Notes under the pieces: generated by a model
Database searches by the model: none
What the model was told of the DNA's origin: nothing
Seen by the model: only the letters and a program-made list of their open reading frames with translations
Translations under genes and position numbers: made by a program
Shown here: piece by piece, positions 27,260 to 35,637 of the stretch
How the letters are laid out: each line of letters begins with the position of its first letter
How positions within the stretch are numbered: position 1 is the stretch's first letter
From: Bradyrhizobium diversitatis
GTDB lineage: Bacteria > Pseudomonadota > Alphaproteobacteria > Rhizobiales > Xanthobacteraceae
DNA: 64,000 nt
Reading direction: 5' to 3'
Assembly: GCF_016031635.1 (NCBI RefSeq)
Contig: NZ_JACEGD010000003.1
Location: 202,285-266,284 of the forward strand

Positions 27260-28873
27260 TCAGATATCGTGCTCGTCGCGCAGCGCGCGGGCCGCCTTCT
27301 CCCCGATGATGACGCACGGCGCCATCGTGTTCCCGGTGGTGATCCGCGGCATCACCGAGCCGTCGGCGATGCGAAGCCGGTCGATGCCGTAGACCTTGAG
27401 CTTGCCATCGACCACGGACATCGCATCACGTCCCATCTTCGCCGAGCACGTCTGATGCCAGTAGGTCACCGCGGAGTCGCGCACGAAGCGTTCCATCTCG
27501 GCGCCACCGAGAGGTCCGGGCATCGACTCGCGCGCCACCAGCGGCTCGAAGGCGCTTGTATTGCCGAGCGCACGGCAAACATCGACGCAGGCGATCGCCG
27601 TCTTCACATCGTCAGGATGCGACAGCATGTTGGCTTCGATCCGCGGCGTCGCAAGCGGCTCGGCGTTTCGGAGCCTCACCCTGCCTCGGCTCTTCGGCAA
27701 GGCAAGGCCGGCGAACATCGTCCAGCCATGGGCAGGCGCGCGGCCGGCCGTCTCGGGGCTCGGCACGGGAAACTCGACCTGGCAGAACAGCAGGTCGGGA
27801 GTCCTGAGTGCAGAATCGGATTTCCAATAGAGCGTCGCCCCGTTGCCGGTGTTGCGCGGCGCGATCGGCTCGCGATATTCCCAGATGCATCCGAACGATA
27901 CGTGATCCTGCAGGTTCTGCCCGACACCGGGCAGGTGCTGGACCACGGGTATACCAAGCATTCGAAGCTCGTTCTCATCGCCGATGCCGGAGCGCATCAG
28001 CACGGACGGTGTCTGGATTGCACCGAGTGCGAGCACGACCTCCCTGGACGCGTTGATCCGCAATGTCTTGCCGTCACGCACCGCCTCGATGCCGACGGCC
28101 CTCCCGCGTTCGAGCAGGACGCGGGAGACCTGCGTGCCGGTCAGCAGGGTGAGATTGGGCCGATCGAGATAGGGATAGGTATAGGCGCGGAAGATGGAAT
28201 GGCGTCTGCCGTTGCGGACCAGGATATCTGTAACGGCGCAGCCGCCTTCGCCCTCCATCATCTCACCATTGGAGCTCTCGAAAGTCGGAATACCGATTTC
28301 CTCTGCTGCATCGAGCATGGCCAGGGCGGCGGGACCGGGATTCGGTGACGGCTGCACGAAGACGGGGCCCCCGGTGCCGCGATGGCGTGGATCGGGCTTG
28401 CCTTGCCAGTTCTCGATCTGCCGGAAGATCTTCGAGACTGCGTCGTAACCCCAGGATTGATCGCCGGTTTCCTCGGCGAAGAAATCCCAATCACTGCGGT
28501 GACCCCGCGCCCATAGCATCACATTGATGCTGGAGCCGCCGCCGAGAACCTTGCCCATCGACATTGGAAGCGCACGGCCGTTCAAATGCGGATTGGGCTC
28601 TGCGACAAAGCCCCAATCGGTCGCGCTCCCGAGGTTGCCCGGCCAAGCCGCCGGCTCCATGACGGTCGGCACCTCGTCGCTTCCCCCTGCTTCGATCAGC
28701 AGAACAGTGACGGAGGGATTTTCGGCGAGGCGGCGCGCGACGACCGACCCGGAACTGCCAGCGCCGCAAACGACGAAGTCGTAACTGCCGCTGGAATTTT
28801 CGTGGAGGCGACGCTGATTGGCAGCAACGCGGTCAGCAAACTCCGGAAGATCGGAAGGCAGAAAGTCACTCAT
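27260..28873 (-). CDS. GMC-family FAD-dependent oxidoreductase
   Basis: A 537-residue flavoenzyme of the choline dehydrogenase/alcohol oxidase family. The FAD-binding motif FVVCGAGSSGSVVARRLAE is near residue 29, GGGSSINVMLWARGH is the second GMC signature, and the C-terminal SAVTYWHQTCSAKMG carries the catalytic His. It oxidises an alcohol to an aldehyde or acid; the substrate is not readable. GGAG lies before the ATG at 28873. It is divergent from an HTH-GAF regulator across an AT-rich region with paired direct repeats, so the pair may be a regulator and its target. Confidence 0.9.
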   Translation of the reverse strand: MSDFLPSDLPEFADRVAANQRRLHENSSGSYDFVVCGAGSSGSVVARRLAENPSVTVLLIEAGGSDEVPTVMEPAAWPGNLGSATDWGFVAEPNPHLNGRALPMSMGKVLGGGSSINVMLWARGHRSDWDFFAEETGDQSWGYDAVSKIFRQIENWQGKPDPRHRGTGGPVFVQPSPNPGPAALAMLDAAEEIGIPTFESSNGEMMEGEGGCAVTDILVRNGRRHSIFRAYTYPYLDRPNLTLLTGTQVSRVLLERGRAVGIEAVRDGKTLRINASREVVLALGAIQTPSVLMRSGIGDENELRMLGIPVVQHLPGVGQNLQDHVSFGCIWEYREPIAPRNTGNGATLYWKSDSALRTPDLLFCQVEFPVPSPETAGRAPAHGWTMFAGLALPKSRGRVRLRNAEPLATPRIEANMLSHPDDVKTAIACVDVCRALGNTSAFEPLVARESMPGPLGGAEMERFVRDSAVTYWHQTCSAKMGRDAMSVVDGKLKVYGIDRLRIADGSVMPRITTGNTMAPCVIIGEKAARALRDEHDI

Positions 28874-29288
28874 GAGGATGCTCCAGACAAATCGACGGTG
28901 CGGGAGACGCAACGCGCCAGGGAAGACGGCGGTAAGGGAGATGAAGAGGGGGGCGTCGCCGGGACGAAGCTCGGTCGAGAGGCGTCACGGATCGCGACAT
29001 TCCCGTGGTTGAGAGTGTGTGAAGTGGCCAGCCGCGCAGCGGCTCGGCTTGCGCGAGGACGATTCGCCGGGCGGCCCAGGGCCAGAGCCCGGCTTCTTCC
29101 AGAGGAAGACGTGCCTCTCGGCAATTCGCATCTGCCATGCAGTACGAAGCAATCCTATCAGATTTATCAAATCTATCGTTATCATCAGATTTATCAAAAT
29201 AGCAGCTATCGGCTCTTGTCAACACAAGTGGGAGCACGACATTGTGAGGCCTGGGACGAGGCCGGCCGGCGCGCGGTCGGGGGTAAAG
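28874..29288. other. Divergent intergenic region between GMC oxidoreductase and HTH-GAF genes
   Basis: About 415 bases with no convincing gene. The right half is unusually AT-rich and holds two identical 15-bp direct repeats (separate entry). It should contain the promoters of both divergent genes. Confidence 0.6.
29157..29198. promoter_or_regulatory. Paired 15-bp direct repeats, candidate operator
   Basis: ATCAGATTTATCAAA occurs at 29157-29171 and again at 29184-29198, start points 27 bases apart, in an AT-rich tract about 90 bases before the HTH-GAF start. TATC also recurs between and after them. Such spacing, close to 2.5 helical turns, is compatible with a bound dimer or tetramer, possibly the adjacent HTH-GAF protein. 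Confidence 0.5.
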
Positions 29289-30461
29289 ATGGATGGTATG
29301 GCCAAGGACATTCTGACGACGGCGGAGGCTGCCAGGATACTGGGCGTCTCCGTCCGGACGGCGCAGCTGCTGATCGAAGGCGGCTCGATCCCGTCCTGGA
29401 AAACGCCGGGGGGTCATCGCCGCGTCTACCGCCGCGACGTTCTCGGGCTGATCGCCGGCTCCGGCGAGCCGCCGATGCTTGCTTCCGCCCGGGTGATCCT
29501 CGTTGCACGGCAAGAACGCATGGCTGATTACAAGGCGGCCTTGGCGAAGGTCAATTTCTGTGTCGTCGAGAGTTACTCCGACATCTACACCGCGCTGCTT
29601 GCGATCGGCACGCGGTTGCCGGCTGCCGTTGTGATCGAAGCCGAAACATCGGACGCCAGCAGACTCGCCATGCTGGAGAGCCTGCGCGCCGATCCATCAG
29701 TCGGCAGTACCGAGATCCTTGTCGTTGGGCGCTCGGCTGCGACCCGGCGATCAGGCGGGAGCGGGCCGGGCTCCAGAACGACGGTGTTCGTCGACGAATT
29801 GCCGGCGTTGCCTGCAGCCATCGAAGCCCTTTTCAAGGCCGCCGCCGCACACCCCTTTCCGTTCGAGACGCCGCCTTCCTTTCCCTTCCCGGACAATGAG
29901 GGCCAGCGGCTTCTCGCACTCGAACGCTCTGGCCTCGTCGACACGCCGCCTGAAGATTCATTCGATCGCCTGACCTGGCTGGCGGCGCACAGCCTTGATG
30001 CTCCCGTGGCACTGCTGACGATGCTGACCCCGACCCGACAATGGTTCAAGTCGCGCTATGGGCTCGATATGGTCGATACGCCGCGCGGCTGGGCGTTCTG
30101 CAACTACACCATTCTGCAGAAAGGTATCACCGTCGCCGAGAACCTCGCGACCGACTCGCGTTTTGCGGAGAATCCGGCGGTGAAGGGTGAGCTGGGGTTT
30201 CGGTTCTACGCTGGCTGCCCAGTGAGCGATCCCGACGGCTTTACCCTGGGATCGCTCTGCGTGATCGACACTCGGCCACGCGCGCTAGACGAGACGCAGA
30301 AGCAGATACTTGCCAATCTCGCCGCGCTCGCCTCGGACGAGATTAAGTTGCGCGCCACGGACCGCCAACTGCGCTGGGCAATCGAACGCGGGAACTCAAA
30401 GCCTGGCGCGGCGGCAGCGTCGCCCCTGCCTGGCACCAAGCGTGTCGTGGAGCATCAATAA
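29289..30461 (+). CDS. MerR-like/excisionase HTH plus GAF-domain regulator
   Basis: A 390-residue protein. Residues about 8-55 are a MerR/excisionase-type helix-turn-helix (LTTAEAARILGVSVRTAQLL, then W-K-T-P-GGHRRVYRRDV). A receiver-like alpha/beta stretch (about 65-190) without a clear phospho-Asp follows. From about 205 there is a GAF domain of the kind preceding diguanylate cyclases (DSFDRLTWLAAHSLDAPVAL, RGWAFCNYTI, FYAGCPVSDPDGFTLGSLCV). No GGDEF domain is present. It probably senses a small molecule and binds DNA. ATG 29289 is chosen from the purine-rich GGGGG upstream and the exact start of the HTH. Divergent from the GMC oxidoreductase. Confidence 0.82.
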   Translation: MDGMAKDILTTAEAARILGVSVRTAQLLIEGGSIPSWKTPGGHRRVYRRDVLGLIAGSGEPPMLASARVILVARQERMADYKAALAKVNFCVVESYSDIYTALLAIGTRLPAAVVIEAETSDASRLAMLESLRADPSVGSTEILVVGRSAATRRSGGSGPGSRTTVFVDELPALPAAIEALFKAAAAHPFPFETPPSFPFPDNEGQRLLALERSGLVDTPPEDSFDRLTWLAAHSLDAPVALLTMLTPTRQWFKSRYGLDMVDTPRGWAFCNYTILQKGITVAENLATDSRFAENPAVKGELGFRFYAGCPVSDPDGFTLGSLCVIDTRPRALDETQKQILANLAALASDEIKLRATDRQLRWAIERGNSKPGAAAASPLPGTKRVVEHQ

Positions 30462-30597
30462 AGCGCGATGGGATCGGGTGATCGACGTCGCGCCTGGATC
30501 ATCGTTTGAGAATGATCTTATGCTTCGGTTCTGATTCGATCAGAGCCGACAACGCTCCGGGCCGCACTGAGACGCGTCGTCGCTCACACAGGGCCGA

Positions 30598-31380
30598 TCA
30601 GATCTGGCGCTCGACCATCTTGAGCTTGAGCTCGGCGATGGCTTCCGCCGGGTTCAGTCCCTTCGGGCACGCCTTGGCGCAGTTCATGATGGTGTGGCAG
30701 CGGTAGAGGCGGAACGGGTCCTCGAGATTGTCGAGACGCTCGCCGGTTGCCTCGTCGCGGGAATCGGAGACCCAGCGGTTGGCCTGGAGCAGCGCGGCAG
30801 GTCCGAGATAGCGCTCGCTGTTCCACCAATAGCTCGGGCACGAGGTCGAGCAGCAGGCGCACAGGATGCACTCGTAGAGGCCGTCGAGCTTCTCGCGGTC
30901 CTCGTGGCTCTGGCGCCATTCCTTCTGCGGCGTCGGCGAGGTCGTCTTCAGCCAGGGCTCGATCGACGCATACTGGGCGTAGAAGTTGGTGAGGTCGGGG
31001 ACGAGGTCCTTCACCACCGGTTGGTGCGGCAGCGGATTGATCTTCACCGCGCCGTCCTTGACGTCGTGCATCGAGCGGGTGCAGGCCAGCGTGTTCTGGC
31101 CGTCGATGTTCATGGCGCAAGAGCCGCAGACGCCTTCACGGCAGGAGCGGCGGAAGGTCAGCGACGGGTCGATGTGGTTCTTGATCCAGATCAGGCCGTC
31201 CAGCACCATCGGACCGCAATCATTGGTGTCGACGTAATAGGTGTCGACGCTCGGATTCTTGCCGTCGTCGGGATTCCAGCGATAGACCTTGAACTCGCGG
31301 AGCTCGGTCGCGCCCGCAGGCTTCGGCCAGGTCTTGCCGCCAGTGATCTTGGAATTCTTCGGAAGTGCGAATTCAACCAT
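30598..31380 (-). CDS. sdhB: Succinate dehydrogenase iron-sulfur subunit
   Basis: A 260-residue subunit of complex II that passes electrons from FAD to quinone. The 2Fe-2S cluster ligands are C80, C85, C88 and C100 ([11 protein letters not shown]). The C-terminal ferredoxin domain has [17 protein letters not shown] and [17 protein letters not shown] for the 4Fe-4S and 3Fe-4S clusters. It is the last gene of sdhCDAB; a palindromic repeat of about 80 bases separates it from sdhA, so it may be weakly attenuated or mRNA-processed there. It acts on the cytoplasmic side of the inner membrane. Confidence 0.98.
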   Translation of the reverse strand: MVEFALPKNSKITGGKTWPKPAGATELREFKVYRWNPDDGKNPSVDTYYVDTNDCGPMVLDGLIWIKNHIDPSLTFRRSCREGVCGSCAMNIDGQNTLACTRSMHDVKDGAVKINPLPHQPVVKDLVPDLTNFYAQYASIEPWLKTTSPTPQKEWRQSHEDREKLDGLYECILCACCSTSCPSYWWNSERYLGPAALLQANRWVSDSRDEATGERLDNLEDPFRLYRCHTIMNCAKACPKGLNPAEAIAELKLKMVERQI

Positions 31381-31393
31381 TGCTCTAACCTTT

Positions 31394-31476
31394 CGTCATT
31401 CCGGGATGGTCCGACGGACCAGACCCGGAATCTCGAGATTCCGGGTTCGATGCTGCGCATCGCCCCGGAATGACGG
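31394..31476. repeat. CGTCATTCCGG-family palindrome inside the sdh operon
   Basis: The ends CGTCATTCCGGGA and CCCCGGAATGACGG are inverted, with GACCCGGAATCTCGAGATTCCGGG inside. It sits between sdhA and sdhB and could form a long hairpin in the operon mRNA. Its pieces match the element at 9919-10023 in the opposite orientation. Confidence 0.9.
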
Positions 31477-31487
31477 CTACTATTCGA

Positions 31488-33323
31488 TCAGTACACGCGC
31501 GCCTTCGGCGGGATGTACTGTACGTCGTTGGTCATGGTGTAGTCGTGAACCGGGCGATATTCGATCCTGACCTTGCCGGCATCGTCCAGCCAGGCCAGCG
31601 TGTGCTTCATCCAGTTCTTGTCGTCGCGCTCGGAGAAGTCCTCGCGCGCATGGGCGCCGCGGCTCTCGGTGCGGTTGGCGGCCGAGTTCATCGTCACCAC
31701 CGCCTGCGAGATCAGGTTGTCGAACTCCAGTGTCTCGACGAGGTCCGAATTCCACACCAGCGAGCGGTCGGACACGGCGATGTCGGTGATGCCGCTGTGG
31801 ACCTTCGCGATCAGGTTCTGGCCCTCGCTCAAGACTTCGCCGGTGCGGAACACCGCGCAATTGCTCTGCATCACGTGCTGCATGCCCTCGCGCAGCTTCG
31901 CGGTCGGCGTGCCGCCAGAGGCGTAGCGGAAATGGTCGAGGCGGCCGAGCGCCATCTCGGCCGAGTTCGCCGGCAGCTCGGGCTGCTTGCCGTTCGGCGT
32001 CAGCTTCTCGGCGAGGCGGAGCGCCGCGGCGCGGCCGAACACGACGAGGTCGATCAGCGAGTTGGAGCCGAGGCGGTTGGCGCCGTGCACGGAGACGCAG
32101 GCGGCTTCGCCGATCGCCATCAGGCCGGGGATGACCGCGTTGTCGTCGCCGTCCCTCTTGGTCAGGACTTCGCCGTGATAATTCGTGGGGATGCCGCCCA
32201 TGTTGTAGTGCACCGTCGGCACGATCGGGATCGGCTCGCGCGTCACGTCGACATTGGCGAAGATCTTTGCGGATTCCGAGATGCCCGGCAGGCGCTCGGC
32301 CAGCACGGCGGGATCGAGATGGTCGAGATGCAGGAAGATGTGATCCTTCTTCTTGCCGACGCCGCGTCCCTCGCGGATCTCGATCGTCATCGCGCGCGAG
32401 ACCACGTCGCGCGAGGCAAGGTCCTTCGCCGACGGCGCATAGCGCTCCATGAAGCGCTCGCCCTCGGAGTTGACGAGATAGCCGCCTTCGCCGCGCGCGC
32501 CTTCGGTGACGAGGCAGCCCGAGCCGTAGATGCCGGTCGGATGGAACTGCACGAACTCCATGTCCTGCAGCGGCAGGCCGGCGCGCAGCACCATGCCGCC
32601 GCCGTCGCCGGTGCAGGTGTGCGCCGAGGTGCAGGAGGCGTAGGCGCGGCCATAGCCGCCGGTGGCGAGGATCACGGTCTGGGCGCGGAAGCGGTGCAGC
32701 GTGCCGTCGTCGAGCTTGATCGCGATGACGCCACGGCAGGTGCCCTGGTCGTCCATGATCAGGTCGATGGCGAAGAATTCGATGAAGAATTCGGCCGCGT
32801 GGCGCAGCGACTGGCCGTACATGGTGTGCAGCATCGCGTGGCCGGTGCGGTCGGCGGCGGCGCAGGTGCGCTGCGCCTGGCCCTTGCCGTAGTCCAGGGT
32901 CATGCCGCCGAACGGGCGCTGGTAGATCTTGCCGTCCTCGGTGCGCGAGAACGGCACGCCCCAATGCTCGAGCTCGTAGACCGCCTCGGGCGCGTTGCGC
33001 ACCATGTATTCGATCGCGTCCTGGTCGCCCAGCCAGTCCGACCCCTTCACGGTGTCGTACATGTGCCAGCGCCAGTCGTCCTTGTGCATGTTGCCGAGCG
33101 AGGCGGAGATGCCGCCCTGCGCCGCGACCGTGTGCGAGCGGGTCGGAAACACTTTCGTGATGCAGGCGGTGCGAAGTCCGGCCTCGCTGCAGCCGACCAC
33201 CGCGCGCAGGCCGGCACCGCCGGCGCCGACCACGACGACGTCGTAGGTGTGGTCCTCGATCGGATAGGCTTTGCCGTTGGTGGCGGGAGCGCCGTTGCCC
33301 GTGCCATTCGTTGTGGCGGCCAT
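31488..33323 (-). CDS. sdhA: Succinate dehydrogenase flavoprotein subunit
   Basis: A 611-residue catalytic subunit that oxidises succinate to fumarate with covalent [21 protein letters not shown] near residue 32 binds FAD. The covalent-FAD His is in [12 protein letters not shown], and the active site shows [11 protein letters not shown] and the [10 protein letters not shown] segment. The C-terminal RGAHAREDF is standard. It is full length, preceded by sdhD with a three-base gap. It works with SdhB at the inner face of the membrane. Confidence 0.98.
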   Translation of the reverse strand: MAATTNGTGNGAPATNGKAYPIEDHTYDVVVVGAGGAGLRAVVGCSEAGLRTACITKVFPTRSHTVAAQGGISASLGNMHKDDWRWHMYDTVKGSDWLGDQDAIEYMVRNAPEAVYELEHWGVPFSRTEDGKIYQRPFGGMTLDYGKGQAQRTCAAADRTGHAMLHTMYGQSLRHAAEFFIEFFAIDLIMDDQGTCRGVIAIKLDDGTLHRFRAQTVILATGGYGRAYASCTSAHTCTGDGGGMVLRAGLPLQDMEFVQFHPTGIYGSGCLVTEGARGEGGYLVNSEGERFMERYAPSAKDLASRDVVSRAMTIEIREGRGVGKKKDHIFLHLDHLDPAVLAERLPGISESAKIFANVDVTREPIPIVPTVHYNMGGIPTNYHGEVLTKRDGDDNAVIPGLMAIGEAACVSVHGANRLGSNSLIDLVVFGRAAALRLAEKLTPNGKQPELPANSAEMALGRLDHFRYASGGTPTAKLREGMQHVMQSNCAVFRTGEVLSEGQNLIAKVHSGITDIAVSDRSLVWNSDLVETLEFDNLISQAVVTMNSAANRTESRGAHAREDFSERDDKNWMKHTLAWLDDAGKVRIEYRPVHDYTMTNDVQYIPPKARVY

Positions 33324-33326
33324 GGG

Positions 33327-33743
33327 TTACACTCCGGAAGAAAGTTTCAGGATCGCATAGGTCGAGGCGAGTGCGACGGCGATCGAGAAGAAGTTGTTGA
33401 GCATGATCGCGGTGAGCTTCAGCTTCTCGTTATGGACGTAGTCCTCGATCACCACCTGCATCCCGATCTTCATGTGCCAGGCGCTGGCGAAGATGAAGAG
33501 CAGCAGGATCACCGCGATCGGCAGCGAGCCGAGGATCTGGGCCGCGCCGGCCTGGTTGCGGCCGAGCAGCATCATCACGATGACCAAGACCGGAATCATC
33601 AGCAGCGTCATGGCGACGCCGGTGATGCGCTGGCGCCAGAAATCGGAGGTGCCGGAATGCGCCGCGCCGAGATTGCGGACGCGGCCGAGCGGGGTGCGCA
33701 TGGACGGCGGCTTGGGAGAGCCGTGGGATTCGCTGTAGCTCAT
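33327..33743 (-). CDS. sdhD: Succinate dehydrogenase membrane anchor subunit
   Basis: A 138-residue protein. After a polar start (RTPLGRVRNLGAAHSGTSDF) come three membrane helices (about 42-64, 72-92, 115-134). The segment FWRQRITGVAM and the His of ASAWHMKIGMQVVIEDYVH are the usual heme/quinone-site elements of alphaproteobacterial SdhD. Its start codon overlaps the sdhC stop (ATGA), which indicates coupled translation. Confidence 0.95.
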   Translation of the reverse strand: MSYSESHGSPKPPSMRTPLGRVRNLGAAHSGTSDFWRQRITGVAMTLLMIPVLVIVMMLLGRNQAGAAQILGSLPIAVILLLFIFASAWHMKIGMQVVIEDYVHNEKLKLTAIMLNNFFSIAVALASTYAILKLSSGV

Positions 33744-34138
33744 CGTCCGCCTCCGATCGCATAGGCGATGATCCAGATCAGCACCGTCAGCACGATGCCG
33801 CCGATCAGCGCGCCCCAGGTCAGGGCTTCGCGCTCGTTGGCCTTGAAGCCGTAGCCGAGGTCCCACACGAAATGCCGGATGCCGCTCAGCATATGGTGCA
33901 TCAGCGCCCAGGTGTAGCCGAACACGATCAGGCGGCCGATGATGCTGCCGGTGAAGGCCTGGACGTGGGCGTAGGCGGTCGGGCCGGAGGCTGCCGCGAT
34001 CAGCCACCAGGCCAGCAGCAGCGTTCCGACGTAAAGAGCGATGCCGGTGGCACGGTGAACGATGGACAGCGCCATCGTCAGGGTCCAGCGATAGGTTTGG
34101 ATGTGCGGCGAAAGCGGTCGTTCGATCCGTGCGGTCAT
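33740..34138 (-). CDS. sdhC: Succinate dehydrogenase cytochrome b556 subunit
   Basis: A 132-residue subunit with three membrane helices that holds heme b and the quinone site. RPLSPHIQTYRW and SIVHRATGIAL are the SdhC N-terminal signature; HHMLSGIRHFVWDLGYGF provides the heme His. I take ATG 34138 (MTARIERP); the frame continues 11 codons further to 34171. First gene of sdhCDAB; its promoter should lie in the 34139-34662 region. Confidence 0.95.
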   Translation of the reverse strand: MTARIERPLSPHIQTYRWTLTMALSIVHRATGIALYVGTLLLAWWLIAAASGPTAYAHVQAFTGSIIGRLIVFGYTWALMHHMLSGIRHFVWDLGYGFKANEREALTWGALIGGIVLTVLIWIIAYAIGGGR

Positions 34139-34205
34139 GGGCGGCTTTTGATGTTTGTTGCGGCCCAGCATGGGGCGCGCGGGGATCGCGAAAGGTCGGC
34201 TCTAT

Positions 34206-34421
34206 TTACGGAGTCGATTTGGCCGGCGCAATCACCAAATCGCCATAAATCGAACTTGGGTTCAGCTCTATGGTCTTGATGAACCAAGGCCAATCCGGCT
34301 CTTGGTATACCAGACCGGCGGTCCACCAGCCAAGATAGGAATATAAATTCATATTTTGGGTCGACCAGGCAAGGCGCATTGAAATCGCTATTGGAACGCC
34401 TCTAATCCACCCATTTGCCAT
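34206..34421 (-). CDS. Possible small ORF upstream of sdhC (71 codons)
   Basis: The frame encodes 71 residues with Trp-rich composition (ANGWIRGVPIAISMRLAWST, then YSYLGWWTAGLVYQEPDWPW). It has no recognised domain. Codons are AT-richer than in the sdh genes. The open frame and amino-acid pattern are suggestive, but ribosome binding is weak. It may be a horizontally acquired small gene or chance. It lies in what would otherwise be the sdhC leader/promoter region. Confidence 0.3.
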   Translation of the reverse strand: MANGWIRGVPIAISMRLAWSTQNMNLYSYLGWWTAGLVYQEPDWPWFIKTIELNPSSIYGDLVIAPAKSTP

Positions 34422-34662
34422 CGGCGGTTCGTGCCGGCCAGCGCATCGGCGCAGCCTGCCGCTCATTTCCTGGGACGGATCTTCGCACGCAGCTCAACGG
34501 CGCCTTGGCGCGCTGACAGCCGATATGCGCAGCTCGCATTCCACCCCAGCCGGGCTGCCCCGGCGTGTCGACCAGATCAGGCAGATCGCCTACAGCTTTG
34601 CCCGCAGTCAGATCCGAGCCAATGCTTCGGAGTAGCTGCGCCAGTCGACGGGGCAGTTCGGG
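34422..34662. other. Intergenic region between sdhC side and TauE/SafE gene
   Basis: No gene or repeat recognised here. It should contain the leftward sdhC promoter (together with 34139-34205) and the rightward promoter of the TauE/SafE gene, but no consensus motif was identified by eye. Confidence 0.5.
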
Positions 34663-35523
34663 GTGATCGCAGGTCTCGATATCAAGGAAATCGTCGAGCT
34701 CGCGCTGCTGCTGATCGCAACCGGCGCGCTCTCGGGATTTCTGGCCGGCGTGTTCGGCATCGGCGGCGGCGCGATCCTCGTGCCGGTTTTCTATGAATGC
34801 TTCCGTATCGCCGGCGTGCCGCTCGAGGTGCGGATGCCGCTGTGTGTCGGCACTTCGCTCGCCGTGATTATCCCGACCTCGATCCGCTCGTTCCAGGCGC
34901 ATTACAAGCGCGGGGCGGTCGACATGTCGATCCTGCGCGTCTGGTGGCTGCCGATCGTGATCGGCGTCCTCGCCGGCAGCGTCATCGCGCGCTACGCGCC
35001 GGAGCGGCTGTTCAAGATCGTGTTCGTGGCCGTCGCCTGGTCAGCCGCGGTCCGGCTGATCTTCGCGCACGAAACCTGGAAGCTCGGCGATGATCTGCCG
35101 AAGGGCCCATTGATGCGCGTCTATGGCTTCTGCGTCGGCATCTTGTCGACCTTGATGGGCATCGGAGGCGGCCTGTTCTCGAACCTGCTGATGACCTTCT
35201 ATAGCCGTCCGATCCATCAGGCCGTCGCGACCTCGTCGGCGCTCGCGGTGCTGATCTCGATTCCCGGCGCGCTCGGCTACATCTATGCCGGCTGGCCGGC
35301 GGCGGCGAAATATCCGGCCGTCGCGGCCCTGCAGGCTCCCTTCGCGCTCGGCTACGTCTCGCTGATTGGTGCCGTGCTGGTGATGCCGATGAGCCTCGTC
35401 ACCGCGCCGCTGGGCGTGAAAGCCGCGCATGCGATGTCGAAGCGCACGCTGGAGGCCGCGTTCGGGTGTTATCTGTTGATCGTGGGCAGCCGGTTTGTGC
35501 TGAGTCTGGTGGGCGGACAGTAG
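34663..35523 (+). CDS. Sulfite exporter TauE/SafE family membrane permease
   Basis: A 286-residue protein from a GTG start, with about eight membrane helices. The twin family motifs are SGFLAGVFGIGGGAILVPVF (about 23-42) and STLMGIGGGLFSNLLMTFY near 162, showing the internal duplication typical of TauE/SafE. The family exports sulfite, sulfoacetate or other small organic anions; the substrate is unknown here. The gene is followed by a dispersed palindromic repeat and converges on matB. Confidence 0.9.
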   Translation: MIAGLDIKEIVELALLLIATGALSGFLAGVFGIGGGAILVPVFYECFRIAGVPLEVRMPLCVGTSLAVIIPTSIRSFQAHYKRGAVDMSILRVWWLPIVIGVLAGSVIARYAPERLFKIVFVAVAWSAAVRLIFAHETWKLGDDLPKGPLMRVYGFCVGILSTLMGIGGGLFSNLLMTFYSRPIHQAVATSSALAVLISIPGALGYIYAGWPAAAKYPAVAALQAPFALGYVSLIGAVLVMPMSLVTAPLGVKAAHAMSKRTLEAAFGCYLLIVGSRFVLSLVGGQ

Positions 35524-35536
35524 CCGTCACACCCTC

Positions 35537-35623
35537 CGTCATTGCGAGCGTAGCGAAGCAATCCAGAATCTTTCCGCGGAGGCCGTCTGGATTGCTTCGT
35601 CGCAAGGGCTCCTCGCAATGACG
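35537..35623. repeat. CGTCATTGCGAG palindromic repeat, copy 2
   Basis: The same ends and inner GCAATCCAGA / GTCTGGATTGC arms as copies 1 (11275-11360) and 3 (57999-58084). It fills the gap between two converging genes. Confidence 0.95.
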
Positions 35624-35637
35624 AAAGCTAAAGCGCC

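Noticed and set aside
31470..33764. Rightward frame of about 760 codons across sdhA
   Set aside because: Shadow of sdhA and sdhD in high-GC DNA; no domain, His/Arg/Val-biased composition.
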